Source: Rhizopus sp. PT2906
Lineage: Eukaryota; Mucoromycota; Mucoromycetes; Mucorales; Rhizopodaceae
Assembly (NCBI GenBank): GCA_025529335.1
Contig: JAMYHX010000249.1
Location: 1 to 60,027, forward strand
Length of the DNA stretch: 60,027 nucleotides
Direction of reading: 5' to 3'
In this document: piece by piece, positions 22,444 through 34,729 of the stretch
Numbering within the stretch: position 1 is the stretch's first letter
How the letters are laid out: every line of letters begins with the position of its first letter
The notes under the pieces: model-generated
Told to the model about the DNA's origin: nothing
The model's database searches: none
The model's input: the letters and a program-made list of their open reading frames with translations, nothing else
Translations under genes and position numbers: made by a program

Positions 22444-24234
22444 ATGTCTGTGTTTAATCAACTAAAGAATATATTTCGCAATAATGAAAAGTCAGAAGAA
22501 AAAGTACATAAATTAGAGACTGTATCTCGTATTGTGCAAGAAGATACAATAGCAAAATCAAGGTTACCAGAATATGAAGGACTAGAAGATTACACGCTAA
22601 TAAAGAAACTGGGAGAGTAAGTGGATTCTACATGTTTGTTATATATGTACTCTAATATTCTGTAGAGGCGCCTTTTCAATTGTATATAAATCTTTGGATA
22701 AGAAATCAAATCAATACGTAGCAATTAAAATCATACGAAAATCAGAGTTAAATCAAGTTCAGGTAAATACAAATGTCACGGGAATGAATACATGTATAAC
22801 CTTTCATTAGAAAGCAAGTGTCTTGAAAGAAGTGCAAATCATGCGTACTATTAATCATCCTTCGATTGTCAAATTGTTATTATTTAAAGAAACCAAAGAA
22901 GTAATAATAACATCATCATCTGCACTTTTTCTCATTTTTATGATAGCATTACTTTTTAGTCTTGGAGTTAATGGAAGGCGGTGAAATATTTCATCAAATC
23001 GTTCAGCTGACTTACTTTAGTGAAGATTTAGCACGTCATTGTATTAAACAAGTAGCCGAAGGTATTCGTTACTTGCATGAAGAAAGGGGTGTTGTTCACA
23101 GGTAAGATTAGGGCAATTTGCTGACATGTTTCCTCATTTCTTTTTATTGTAGAGATATTAAACCTGAGAACATATTGTTTCAATCTATACCATTTATGGA
23201 ACGCAGATTTAGTCCACTTTCTACTCAACCAGAGAATGAAGATGAGCCTAAAGAGGATGAGGGTGAATTTGTACCTGGTCTAGGGGGCGGTGGTATCGGT
23301 CAAGTCAAGATTGCTGATTTTGGTCTATCCAAAATTGTGTGGGATAAGCAAACGATGACGCCCTGTGGTACGGTTGGATATACAGCTCCTGAAATCGTTA
23401 GAGATGAGCGTTATTCAAAGTCAGTCGACATGTGGGCCCTGGGCTGCGTTCTCTATACCATGCTCTGTGGGTTTCCACCGTTCTATGATGAAAGCATTGA
23501 TACCCTGACAGAAAAGGTTGCCAAGGGTCAATACACCTTTTTGAGCCCTTGGTGGGACCATATATCAGATGACGCCAAAGATCTCGTCAAGCATTTATTA
23601 GAAATTAATCCTAAAAAGAGATATACAATTAATCAGTTCCTAGCTCATCCTTGGCTTCATCGATGGGTAATATAGTTATGTAATAGACTTTAATAATTAG
23701 TGCTCAAACGATATTTAGGATACACCTGTCGTACAAGACGATCAACATAAACCAGTAACAAAGACGAGCACCTGCAGCTCGCCTGATTTAATTGTCCCTC
23801 CTTCTACCACAACTTCACTTGCTACAGAAACCATCTCGGTCACATCTATACCAGCAAAATCAAAACGAAAAGACATATTTTTATCTGGTCTTTCGTCAAT
23901 GAAGGAAGTCTTTGACGTGTCATACGCGGTTCATCGTATAGGAGAAGAACGTGCATACAGAAGAGAAAATAAACACAAGAGGTCCAAATGGCATACATTT
24001 GGCTTACGGTCACATTATAATGACCATATATCGGATGAATCAAATACGGAGGACGATGAAAGTGCAGTAGATCAAATTACGGATAAACTAAAATCTCAAC
24101 AGTTGGATGAGGATGTTGGTAAATTATCCATCCATAAATCGTATCCCAAGCCAATCAAAAAGGCGTTTGATTTAAATATGAACAACTCCACTTTGCTGGG
24201 AAGAAGAAGTAAGCATGTATCTATACACCAATGA
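22444..24234 (+). CDS. CaMK-type kinase of the Rck2/Srk1 (MAPKAP-like) family
   Basis: Six exons (22444-22616, 22666-22762, 22811-22900, 22947-23101, 23153-23666, 23719 onward). The kinase shows the P-loop GEGAFSIVYK, VAIKII, HRDIKPEN split by an intron, IADFGLSK and TAPEIV. A long acidic and Gly-rich insert (FSPLSTQPENEDEPKEDEG) sits between the catalytic loop and DFG, as in yeast Rck2 and fission yeast Srk1, which act below stress MAP kinases. The C-terminal tail is Ser/Thr rich, then basic (RAYRRENKHKRSK). The end is uncertain: reading through gives a stop at 24232, while an intron from 24212 to about 24278 would give the ending RRMFPLSI. Confidence 0.9.
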
Positions 24235-24610
24235 TCATTTAGTTGTAAATAATAATTGTAATAAAAAACAACTACAGTGTTTCCACTCTCAATTTAATGA
24301 ATGTTTGAAAACTTCGGTCACTTTTTTGAGGATAAATTGCCCAGAAAAAAAAAAGCCTATATTTAATGTATTTACCAAATGACTGATTGACTGCTTAACT
24401 TGAAACAGTGTTAATTCGAATACCGCAGTGTCGTCATTCTCGGGCGCGACGAGGATTTTTATTTGCTGTTCTTCTTTCACTCACACTCTCTTTTCCTTTT
24501 CTCTTTACTACTCCGTTTTGCGTTTTAGAAGGTACACTGATAAATACTGTTATTATACTTCTTTTTTATCTAAACTTGGACCTAATAAATAGCCTAAGAA
24601 TATTTATACA

Positions 24611-25372
24611 ATGAGTGAATACTGGTAAACCATTTCATTAATCAAGATGAAACACTCCCTTTTTGACAGTTTTTATTTTTCTAGTCCTGTCTATGCTCCT
24701 TTCTTTGGCACTATGGGTTGTGCTGCTGCTATTGTCTTTAGCTGTAAGTATACTATAATACCCTTCTATCTCATATACTCATATCACCCATAGGTCTCGG
24801 CGCTGCCTATGGTACTGCCAAATCTGGCGTCGGTCTTTCTGCTTTGGGTGTCTTGCGTCCCGATTTACTCGTAAAGTGTATTGTCCCTGTTGTCATGGCT
24901 GGTATCTTGGGTATTTATGGTGTTGTCGTTTCTGTACTCTTATCTGGTGGCCGTAAGTTTTCTATATTTGCTTTTCTATAGTCACTGACTTTTTTTTGGT
25001 TGCCAGTTGCTATGAAGCAAACTCTTTTTAGCGGTTTCGTTCAAATGGCTGCTGGTCTTTCTGTTGGTCTTTCATGTCTTGCTGGTAAGCTCACCTATAA
25101 TAAAAAAGAGAAAAAAGACACTTAGTTTTTATAGCTGGTATTGCTATTGGTATCACTGGTGACGCTGGTGTACGTGCAACTGCTCAACAACCCAGAATGT
25201 TTGTCGGCATGGTAAAAAAAAAAAAAAAAAGAATAACGATTTATACAAAGATGTTCATACTATTCTATAGATCTTGATCTTGATTTTCGCCGAAGTTTTG
25301 GGCCTTTATGGTCTTATTGTTGCTTTAATCTTGAATACCAAGGCCTCTGGTGCTGACAGTGTTTGCCAGTAA
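24611..25372 (+). CDS. VMA3: V-type ATPase proteolipid subunit c
   Basis: The membrane rotor subunit that carries protons across vacuolar and Golgi membranes. Several exons; the first (24611-24624) is only 14 nt and ends inside a Cys codon. Four hydrophobic helices: PVYAPFFGTMGCAAAIVFS, VKCIVPVVMAGILGIYGVVV, FSGFVQMAAGLSVGLSCLAA and MILILIFAEVLGLYGLIVAL. The last contains the essential glutamate (FAEVLGLYG). The conserved GDAGVRATAQQPRMFVGM loop is present. Length about 160 aa, as expected. It converges on the transporter gene with 132 nt between stops. Confidence 0.95.
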
Positions 25373-25504
25373 AAAAATATTGATTACTGCAAGTACATAT
25401 ACCGCGTTCTTTAAATAAAGAAAAATAACAAAAGCTAAAGTGTTAAACATGTATATGTATATACAATTCTATTAAAGGGGAATCAACATAAAATTACAAA
25501 GTGT

Positions 25505-26975
25505 CTATGAGTGTTGGCTTTTAAAATCATTGTTCAGTGCCTTGATAGCTGAAATAGTACCAAAGATTAAGCCAACAATACCAAGCAAGAGAGTCAAGAA
25601 GCCCAAGATGTAATCATACCAAGGTTTGCCTCGAATACCTGTCAGTTTATAGTAAAAGATGACGGGAAAGATAAAGACTAGTGCACAGTTGGAAAAAGCA
25701 CCGAGAAGAGACATAAAGTCGCCAAAGAAGGGCACAAAGATGGCAATAACAGCAATGGCCACAATCAGTGCTCCACGGAACAACCAACGGAGGGCCCATT
25801 CGACTACAAACGAACGGTGATCTGGACTAATCTTGAGCATCTTTTCAACGTCAATAGCAAACGATGTCAGCAGGATGGGTGTTGCCAGAATCAAATGAAT
25901 GGTGATGATGATAATCGATGCTGATTTAGGGCCGCCGTCAGGTAAACTGTCGTACACAGGTGATTTGACGCTTGTACCGTATACATAGTAGCCGGGAACG
26001 GCTGTAAGGAAGTAAAGGATGACGCAAAATGTAAGGCCGGTAAAGCAGACCTTGTTCCAATCCTTAGGTCGACGCATACCTGCTTCTACATGAGCATACA
26101 CAGGGTTTCCACCTATATAACAACATCAATATCTTATCTCTGATTTGCTTGTGTTTTCCTTACCAAAACTAAATACGATGGAGCTAAGAGCAATGGGGAA
26201 CATATCCCAGATGACAGAATCATGGTGAACCTGCTCTGCTGGCACGTGCTGTTGAACAGCGACACCAAGCACGATGAGGATAACAATAACCGTAGAAAGC
26301 ATACCAAAACAACTGAGAATACCAATCTCTTTTAGAGAGCGAAAGAATAGGAAGGGAACGGCAACAATGGCTGTACAGATGATGACCCATATAGGAAATG
26401 TAAGTTCAGCAGATGTACCCTTAGCCACATTGTGCAGGTTGAGTCCAGACAGCAAGAGGTAAAGAACAGGCACACCCACTAGGGTGATAGCTGTAAAGAA
26501 GAAAGCAAGCCAGCCGCCGATGGGGCCAAAGGCAGCTTCGGCCACCTCTTGATAAGAAGATAAACGATGTGTTCCGTCATAATACATGGATTTGATTAAA
26601 ATAATGCCCGTGTCTACGTTAATTGTTAGTCAGCTGCAACTGAACATAAACTGATAAAAGGCCTATTACAAACAGATAAAATCCAACTAAGACCCAAGAT
26701 GAACAAGCCAATCCATCCACCTTGACTAAGGGCATAAGGTAAGCCCAGTGCACCAGTGCCTGCGACAACACAGACAACATTAAAGAAGGCAGTAAAACTT
26801 GATCCCTGTTTTGATCTGTCGATGCCAAACTGTAATTTGTCTTGATTTGCTTCTGTTGTCACCTCATAATCACATACTATGACTCTTTAAGTACATTATC
26901 CCTCTATGCTTGATCTCTTATTGTACCTGTGTCAGTTGATTCATCCTTGCTGGATGAAAAGTATTTTTTGATCAT
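25505..26975 (-). CDS. Amino-acid transporter, AAAP/AVT family
   Basis: Four exons give roughly 470 aa with about 11 membrane helices. Exon 1 (MIKKYFSSSKDESTDT) is cytosolic; the next starts the Aa_trans domain: FNVVCVVAGTGALGLPYALS, followed by GGWIGLFILGLSW. Other signatures are SYQEVAEAAFGPIGGW and FSFGGNPVYAHVEAGMRRP, restored across an intron near 26110-26165. AAAP carriers move neutral or basic amino acids across vacuolar or plasma membranes. The substrate cannot be told, but AVT-like vacuolar transport is plausible. An extended ORF downstream of 26862 in another frame is an artefact. Confidence 0.9.
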
Positions 26976-28006
26976 CTTCCCTTTACTTGACTGGAAAAGA
27001 AAGAAAAAAAAAACAAGAAAATTTTTTTAAAAACAACAGCTAATGGTAGGATTGCCTTGTTTGCGGAGAAATAGAATAGTGATGAATATGAGACGACTGG
27101 ATATGTATGAGCAGCCCTTTTTTCTTTTTGGAGACCCTTCAAATTCTATCTGAGCGGATCAAAAATAGTACATATGGTTCCCACGATTGTTGCTCAAAGG
27201 TGGCCATGAAAAATCAAGTCAAGAAATTTTTTTTTAAAAAAAAAAAAGTGAAAGACAAAGCATTCAGAAGTTACTTTTTTTGTAGTTTTGAAAAAGTATA
27301 TTTTTTAAAGAGACTTTGCAATCCAGAGCTTAATTAGGACATAATTCAGAATTAAAGATGGGCGGAATGTAAAGGAGTGAAAGAAGAAAAAAAGTTAATT
27401 TCTTATGTAAAGTATGAACATGTCAGTGTTCCAAACGAAACCTTTGATTTTTACCATGGATACACTTACTGTCTCCCTGACAACAACAATGCAATATAAA
27501 CATGACATGTGATACTTTACACTCAAGTGACGTATTGAATAAGAAAGATCAGATAGTGATAGACTTGGTGCAACCTACAGTTTGTTCTATTATATAGGAT
27601 ATTTCATCAAAGATTATAGCTGTTGCATAATGCTAATATCACGAGAATACCTTTTTTATTATGCATCAAATTCAAATAGAATACATGATGCATCTCCTCG
27701 TTATCTATGCACCGAGAATGCTTATTTTACTAGTATACCAAATGCATTCTCTAATAGCTAAACTATTCATCATTCATGGTGTCTTGGATGAATACACATG
27801 TCAAATAGCATATTTTGAATAACAGATAGTTTGAACTTTATCTCATACATATTTATTTACTTCTTTGGTTTCTTCAAACAATGTGAAAGGGAGAAGATAC
27901 ATAAACAAATCATCTAGTTACCATAAAGGGATGGTCCTTGATACATACCTATTTGTATTTTTTTATATATAAAAGATTATTTGTTTATTACATGTCTAGA
28001 TATGCA
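26976..28006. other. Intergenic, no gene seen
   Basis: AT-rich. It holds the transporter promoter and the 3' end of the Gln-rich gene. The 76-codon ORF at 27107 runs through A and T homopolymers and is not credible. Confidence 0.6.
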
Positions 28007-29258
28007 TTATACAAATGGTAGAGAAGCATTAGATGAATTCTTTTGATTAAACGTGTTTGCGTGTCTAGAATTGGTAGAGGTTGTTGTAGAAGTTGATGTA
28101 GTGGCAGTAGGATAAGTCATAAATAAATTCCCATTGCTAATAGGTATAGTAGGTAGCTGATAAATAGTAGATGAAGGAGCATTGTACATCATGGACGAGA
28201 CTGGTCTTCCATAGTCAAACATGAACTGTTGTTGTTGTTGTTGTTGCTGTTGGAGCTGATATTGAAGTGATTGTTTATTTGATTTCTTTGTCTTTACTTG
28301 GTGCTGTTGTTGCAGTTGCAATTGCTGAAAACTGATATTATGTGCTCCTGGTTCTGGCAGTTTACCCAAAAGCCCCTCAATCTTTACTTTGCCTGGCACT
28401 ATCTTGGGTTTTTGTCGTTTGGCTTCTGCCTTTTCTTGCTCTCTTTGTATCAATAAGTCCATACCAGACATGCGCATTTGTTGCTTTTTTTGTTGTTGTT
28501 GTTGCTGTTGATGTTGATGCTGATGCTGATGCTGATGCTGATATTGTTGCTGTTGTAGTTGTTGTTGTTGATGGTATTGATAGTGATGCGTTTGATAGAG
28601 TGCATCATACGGTTGTTGGTATCTTAAGTTCTGACCAATGATCTCGTCATCCTCATCCACCATCTGTTGTTGATAACTAATTCTTCTCATTCTTAATGCT
28701 CCTTCTTCGTTTATAGACTTATTACTAGTATTGTCCATGCGGGTCTGTCGTAAAGTATGTAGCTTTGGATGTGATTTTATTTTCCTAGATGTTTGATCTA
28801 GACAAAGAAAAGGTAAGCAACTCCGAATATGAACACACAAACAAGTATAGTTTCTAAAAAGGAGGGCAATAAAGGGGGCGAAGTGAAAATAAAAAAAAAA
28901 AAAGAAAGAGAGGGAAGAAGTGAGGGAGAACATATACCTATTATGTCATTATCTTCTTCATTATCGTTTGATAGGGTAATCGATCTAGTTGTCTTCTTAT
29001 ATAGAGCTATTTTGACATTATCATCATCATCGTCTTCTTCTTCACTCGTTTGATTGTCATCCTCTTCTTCATCATCACTAGGCACACACTGAAGGTTTCT
29101 CTTGTTTTTGTATCCTTTATTGTCTTTAGTATGCAATAGCAATCATGTTTATTTTAGTTACCATTGAAATAAGGGGATTGACGTCTGTCTTGCATGATAG
29201 ATGCCGATGTATTAAAGTGAAGTTGGCTAAAGCCTTCTCTCAAGTTATCAACAGACAT
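28007..29258 (-). CDS. Gln/His-rich protein with a short conserved core, unknown
   Basis: Three exons: 29258 to about 29164 (MSVDNLREGFSQLHFNT), a middle exon to about 28938 with a very acidic stretch, and the large exon from about 28800. The protein, about 360 aa, has an acidic middle, a Gln run interrupted by a (Gln-His) array near residues 190-215, and a second Gln run. The ordered part is RMSGMDLLIQREQEKAEAKR followed by KIVPGKVKIEGLLGKLPEPG. This looks like a short linear interaction motif in a disordered, probably nuclear or RNP-granule protein. I do not know its family. No DNA-binding or RNA-binding domain is visible. Confidence 0.75.
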
Positions 29259-30638
29259 GATGATTATGTATATTTATAAAAAAGAAAGAGAAAAAAAAAA
29301 GAGAGAGAGAGAGAAAGAAAGGAAGAAAGAAATAGATTTATTTACTTGACAATCTTATATATGGAAATAGAATATATGGGACATTTAAAAAAGGGGAAGG
29401 AAAGGGATAGAAAGGAAAGAATAACCTAAAAATAGAACTATTTGACTGCATTAAAGATCGTGGATACACGCGCGTCTTATTCGTCCTGAATATATCTGTC
29501 GCGTTACAATCCCTTCTAAAAATGTGGGATGGTCCGGGGAACCTCTTTTAAAAACAACCAGTTCTTCTTATCATGACGATAAGCCAACTTCTTCAAATCT
29601 AATAGTGTATTCTTAACAAATATTATAAATCCATAGAAGAGACAACATTGATTGTTTGCCCTCATAAAGACTATATATAGCCAATGAAGTATTGCTTTTA
29701 ATACTTTTTACCTTATTTAGAAAAACACAAACTTTTCAACCATTAGTTACAAAACAATCGAGTCGTGTGAGGACTTTTTTGTCTCATTGCAATATTTAAT
29801 ACATCGTGTGTCCAGATTATATAGCATTCGGGGGGTCCATCTTGCCATTTCACACTGGCGGTATTGTATATTTCTTTATGTAAACTATCATTGGAATATT
29901 TCATTATTGGTTTTTAAGACTTGCTGGAAGAAATTAATGTATTACTAGCATCATATTATAAAAGGATTTCTCTTCATTGATGCTCCTCAAATTTTCTTGA
30001 AGGATACTAACTATTCGTAGTTATTGTCTTTTGTTTTGGGATCTCTTGCCAAAGAGCCAAAGACAAAGCAGAGGAGAGGAAGGATGCTCAATGATCAGCT
30101 AAGAAGGTCTTGATCCAGTCTCGAGTAGCTAAAACATCTAGAATATTACATGGTCTGTGCAGACTGATAAATAACAAGGTACCTACTTCTTTGAGCTTTC
30201 AGCTCGAGATTTTCATACCACTGAACTGATCAGCCTCGTTTCTTCCACTTTAATCCATCCATTCGAGCCAAAATCACCATGGTAACATTAAAATCTTCAG
30301 GAACGGCATCCACTTCTAGACTCAGTCAATATTGTAAGAGCTAATACCTTAAAATATCTTCTGCGCTCCTTATTTAAATCATAGATTTAGTTGACTTTAT
30401 GTTCACATCCTGTAGCACTTTTGAATTATCTCCATAATATAGAAGCAAGCAAATGAATTTATCATTATCTGTCTAGAGTGGTGCATAAGAGTTTGTAAGT
30501 ATGATAACGCCGTCCTAAGGTAACTCATAAGCTTGCATAAAAGTCAAGAAGGAAGCAGTCATAAGCCACAGGACAAATTTTGGAAGTCAAATTCCATTTG
30601 CTTTTTTTTCAATATACTTTTTCTTTTATAGATCATAA
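29259..30638. other. Intergenic, no gene seen
   Basis: A purine tract (about 29279-29335, GA- and AAAG-rich) is followed by unique AT-rich DNA. Neither strand has an ORF with domain-like content. It contains the promoters of the divergent Gln-rich gene and BRX1. Confidence 0.55.
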
Positions 30639-31598
30639 ATGTCAGCATATAAAGCAGTAACTAAGAAGAATTCTGAAGATAAGAGAATTAACAAACAGAG
30701 AGTCATGATGCTCTGCTCTCGTGGCGTCACTTATCGGTAAATACCTTATTGATAGTAAATAGGTTAAAGGCTAATGATAAAAACATAGCTACCGACATCT
30801 TATGAATGATCTTGAAGGTTTACTTCCTCACTCTAAAAAAGACGCCAAGCTTGATACAAAGAACAACTTGTACATCTTGAACGAATTGGCTGATCTCAAC
30901 AACTGTAATAATGCTATATTTTTTGAAACCAGAAAGAAGCAGGATCTATATGTTTGGATGGCCAAGACACCTAATGGCCCTTCTGCTAAATTCCATCTTC
31001 AGAACTTGCATACGATGGATGAATTAAAGATGACGGGTAACTGTCTCAAGGGATCTAGACATATTTTGTCATTTGACAAGACGTTTGATTCTGCACCTCA
31101 CTGGAGTTTATTAAAAGAATTACTGGGTCAAATATTCAACGTGCCTAAGGGATCAAGACGCTCAAAGCCTTTCATTGACCATGTGTTGTCATTTTCTATT
31201 GTAGATAACCGTATCTGGTTCAGAAATTATCAGGTAAGCCCTCCTTTAAGAGTTATCTGTGTATAGTAACTAAATTAAAAACTTTGTAGATTGTTGAAAA
31301 GAATAAGCAGAATACACCAGACTTTAGTCATTTGGATAAAGGTGAGATGTCTCTAGTAGAAATTGGCCCTCGATTCTGTATGACTCCCATCAGAATCTTT
31401 GAAGGTTCTTTTGGTGGACCTACTGTATTCGAAAACCCTGAATTCGTTCATCCCAACTTTGTTCGTGCTGCTATGCGTAAGAGTAAGCTTGTGAAATATG
31501 CTGCTAGACAAAAGAACAATATGGAACGCAATGCCCGTCTCTCTATGGCAAAGGAAAGCCGAGAGACCGAGATTAGCGATAAGTCTGTCTTCAAATAA
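30639..31598 (+). CDS. BRX1: Ribosome biogenesis protein Brx1
   Basis: A Brix-domain nucleolar protein for 60S assembly. Three exons (30639-30736, 30789-31233, 31290-31598) give 283 aa. The Brix fold is complete: VMMLCSRGVTYRYRHLMND, IFFETRKKQDLYVWMAKTP, NLHTMDELKMTGNCLKGSR, HVLSFSIVDNRIWFRNYQI and LVEIGPRFCMTPIRIFEGSF. The C-terminal tail is basic (AAMRKSKLVKYAARQKN), as expected for RNA contact. The exon 2-3 joint (CAG|ATT) restores the conserved RNYQI. Length matches the family. Confidence 0.95.
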
Positions 31599-32100
31599 AG
31601 CTGTAATATAATAATAAAGCATCCTTAATTTGTTCCATCCTTGTAAACTCAATAAACAGTGTCTTTTGAATTTATGTGATATGCTGATATGTAGTTCGGT
31701 TATTCCTAAATTAGTTTGTATAAACAAACTATATATGTAAATGTAGATTTATAAGCCCTATTAGCTTGGGCTTTTAAAATGTCTTCTAACTACATCAACC
31801 TGTAGTGTATTACACTGCTTTCTTCCTCGATAAATACTATCCAAGCGATAAAAATCGTCTGCTTAACTTAATCTCAAGTACCACGAATTTGTCAACAGGA
31901 ACTAACCACGAAAAGCTCTTTTATTGGGGGATCTCAACAGCAAAAGAGAGATGAAGAAAATATCAGATATAATATTAGAACTCAGCGCAGACAGATAGGC
32001 CAAGAGGGAGGAACGACAGAGAGGGGACTACTTGTAGAATTAAAAAACTTTTTTCTTCTTGTTTTACCTTTTTCTCAAAAACAAATAATAGACTATCAGC
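31599..32100. other. Intergenic between BRX1 and adenosine kinase
   Basis: Holds AATAAA signals after BRX1 and a T/A-rich leader before the kinase. A short potential hairpin (AAGCCC...GGGCTT) lies at 31753-31773; nothing indicates that it is functional. Confidence 0.55.
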
Positions 32101-33226
32101 ATGCCTTTCACACTTCTTGCTATGGAAAATCCTTTATTGGATATTCAATGTAAGCCCAGCGAGGACCTTCTCAAGAAGTACAACTTGAAGGCAAACGATG
32201 CTATCTTGGCCGACGACTCTCACCAACCTTTGTACAAGGAAATCCTTGACAACTATGAGGTTAACTATGTTGCTGGTGGCGCTGCCCAAAATACGGCTCG
32301 TGGTGCTCAATTCTTCTTACCCCCCAAGTCTGTTATCTATATGGGCTGTGTCTCTGATGATAAGTTTGCCGAGACCATGAAGAAGGCTGCTGAAGCTGAT
32401 GGTTTGACTACCAACTATGAAGTAACCAAGGAAGCACCTACTGGTGTCTGTGCCGTCTTGATCACTGGCCATAACCGGTAAGTTGAAATGAAATGGAATA
32501 CACGTTCTGTGGATACCAGAATATATATATATATAACAAGAATGCTAACAACTAGTGTAAAATAGTTCTCTTGTTACAAGATTAGATGCCGCTGAAAAGT
32601 TCCAAGTATCTTTCCTTCAAAGCCCCGAAAACTGGAAATATGTTGAAGAAGCCAAATACTACTACTTTGGTAGCTTCTTCATCACTCACGATGGTGGATA
32701 CCAATCTGCTCTTTTAGTTTCTGAACACGCTGCCAAGAACAACAAGACGTTTGCCCTCAACTTGAGCGCACCCTTCTTATCCATGTTCTTCAAGGAACGT
32801 CTTGATGCCATCATCAAGAACACTGATATCCTCTTTGGTAACGAAGACGAAGCCCGTACATATGCCAAACAAATGAACTGGGGTACTGAAGATGTTGAGG
32901 AAATCGCAAAGAAATTGTCTCAATTGGAAAAGAGCAACAGCAGACCTCGTTTGGTTGTCATCACTCAAGGTGCTCATGCTACTGTCACTGCTATCGGTAA
33001 TGAAAGCCATAGCTACCCTGTGATCAAGGTCGATGAAAGCGAAATCGTTGATACCAATGGCTGTGGTGATGGTTTCTGTGGTGGTTTCATGGGATTGTAC
33101 GCTCAAGGTGTTGAAGACCCTGCTCGCTGTGTTCAAGCTGGTCATTATCTCGCTAATCTTGTCATCAAGAACATCGGTCCTACTTATCCTCCCATGTCTG
33201 AAAGAACAAATGTCCCTTCTTTCTAA
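32101..33226 (+). CDS. ADK: Adenosine kinase (PfkB family)
   Basis: Phosphorylates adenosine to AMP for purine salvage and to clear adenosine from the methyl cycle. Two exons (32101-32477, 32566-33226) give 345 aa, the usual size. Seen: AMENPLLDIQ, the substrate-side GGAAQNTARGAQ, NEDEARTYAKQMNW, the ATP-side VVITQGAHATV, and the second PfkB signature VDTNGCGDGFCGGF with catalytic Asp. In most homologues that signature is DTNGAGDAF; here Cys replaces the Ala of GAGD and Gly the next Ala. Codon use is strongly biased to GGT/GCT/AAG, suggesting high expression. Confidence 0.95.
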
Positions 33227-33398
33227 GCTGATTTTTGTTTTAAAGCCTTGTTAAACATGTACAAGACATGGTTGTATCATACTTTCAAACACAATGTAAT
33301 TTAATAAACTATTATTCAAACCAAAGGGAGTGTGTCTATCAATGAATTACGTGTGCAGTTAAAGTCATAATTTATTAAATAAATAACAAAGTAACAAT

Positions 33399-34729
33399 CT
33401 ATTGTTCTATCTTAATTTTCTTGCTGCTTCGAGATGCAGTAGATGATAATGTCGTTTCATCTCTGGTAAATATTACAACCTATACCTTATAAGCCTTATG
33501 TGTTTTGTTTACCTTTTTTTGTCATTCAAACCATTTCTCTCCTGTTCTATTATAGAGTTCAATATGTTAACATACTAACATATTCAAAAAGGCCCTACCT
33601 GTAGGTGCATATTCTTCTTCTCTAAGGATTGAAAATGAATTTTCACTAAAGAAATTAGTCAGTTTATGAAATAGTAGTAGCCTCTCTCCGGGTGTGTTCC
33701 TACCGATGTTCCAGATTCATTCTACATTCTAATGCTTGTAAGTCTGTTTCATTAAAGTCCTGATCAAACATATCATCACCCTCTGATGTTACAATTAATA
33801 TCGAAATGTCATTATTTCATTCCATATTACCATATGAAAAGCCATCCTCTGGTATCAAAGGCTGATAACGTGGTATAGATTGAGTTGTAGAGGATGAGGT
33901 GGCAGGTACATGGGCTGATTGAGCTGAATCATTGATGCTCACAGTCTCAGGTTTGATATTTGTGGTATTGTTTGACTCTTGTGCATTTGCAGTGGAGGTA
34001 GTGGGCGCGCTAGAGTTAGTAGTAGTAGCATCAGACGTAGACGCGTTCTTGGATGTATCGAATTGACTGTGTCGATAAAGATTGACTGGGGTAAATTTGA
34101 TCTTTCTTTGGTGGTTAATTATAAGACAATCACAATTAGTATTAATGCTTACTTGAGGATTTGCCATCCTTGCTATACCGCTTAAATAAACTTTGTCATA
34201 GATACAGTTTCCTAACGCGTTGCCAAAGTTGCGCAAAGTTCGCTTTGTGGCATCAGTGACTGCTTGTTTTTTGGCCTTCTCAAATGCGATTGCTTTGCTC
34301 TTACTATTTTCTGCAGATCCGTAGCCAATGTCCTACAATACGTTGTCAACAACCACTTGGAATGAAAGCCATTGCATTTTATACCTCATGAAATGTTCCA
34401 TCCTTTAGGCTAACTCTCACAGTCACTGATACACCAAGGTTAACACGTCCATTTTCAAGCACATCTGCCTATTGAAAACTATGTGAATAGTGTAGTCAAT
34501 TTTAAAAGTAATTATTTACAAAGTCAACGGTAGTATCCTTTATTTCTGAAGTCCAACCGTTGAAACCAAAGATTTCATTTGCTAGATTGATTGCAGTTTT
34601 GCCTTCAATGTAGGTCAATCGCCCTGATGGTCCTGGTCGTTGTGTTAAAAATTCTGGTCCAAGAGATCGCTGTAGTTTTTCTGAGATGAGCTTTATTTCT
34701 TCTTCTGTGAATGGTGTATTTGTTGTCAT
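33399..34729 (-). CDS. RAD52: Homologous-recombination mediator Rad52
   Basis: Rad52 loads Rad51 on RPA-coated ssDNA and anneals strands in the nucleus. The N-terminal half is typical: LGPEFLTQRPGPSGRLTYIE, EGKTAINLANEIFGFNGWTS, GVSVTVRVSLKDGTFHEDIG, YGSAENSKSKAIAFEKAKK and AVTDATKRTLRNFGNALGNC. By following splice signals I extend the gene over several small C-terminal exons: a Ser/Thr-rich linker, then DDMFDQDFNETDLQALE, LREEEYAPT, and the basic end ASRSSKKIKIEQ with stop at 33399. Without them the protein would stop falsely at 33817. One intron (34102-34152) is 51 nt and in frame. The gene converges on adenosine kinase. Confidence 0.9.

Noticed and set aside
28342..28641. Plus-strand ORF opposite the Gln-rich gene
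   Set aside because: It is the antisense of CAG/CAT repeats, giving Val/Ala/Asp repeats without protein-like features.
31753..31773. GC-containing hairpin between BRX1 and adenosine kinase
   Set aside because: Six-base stem only and no sign of an RNA gene or terminator function in a eukaryote.
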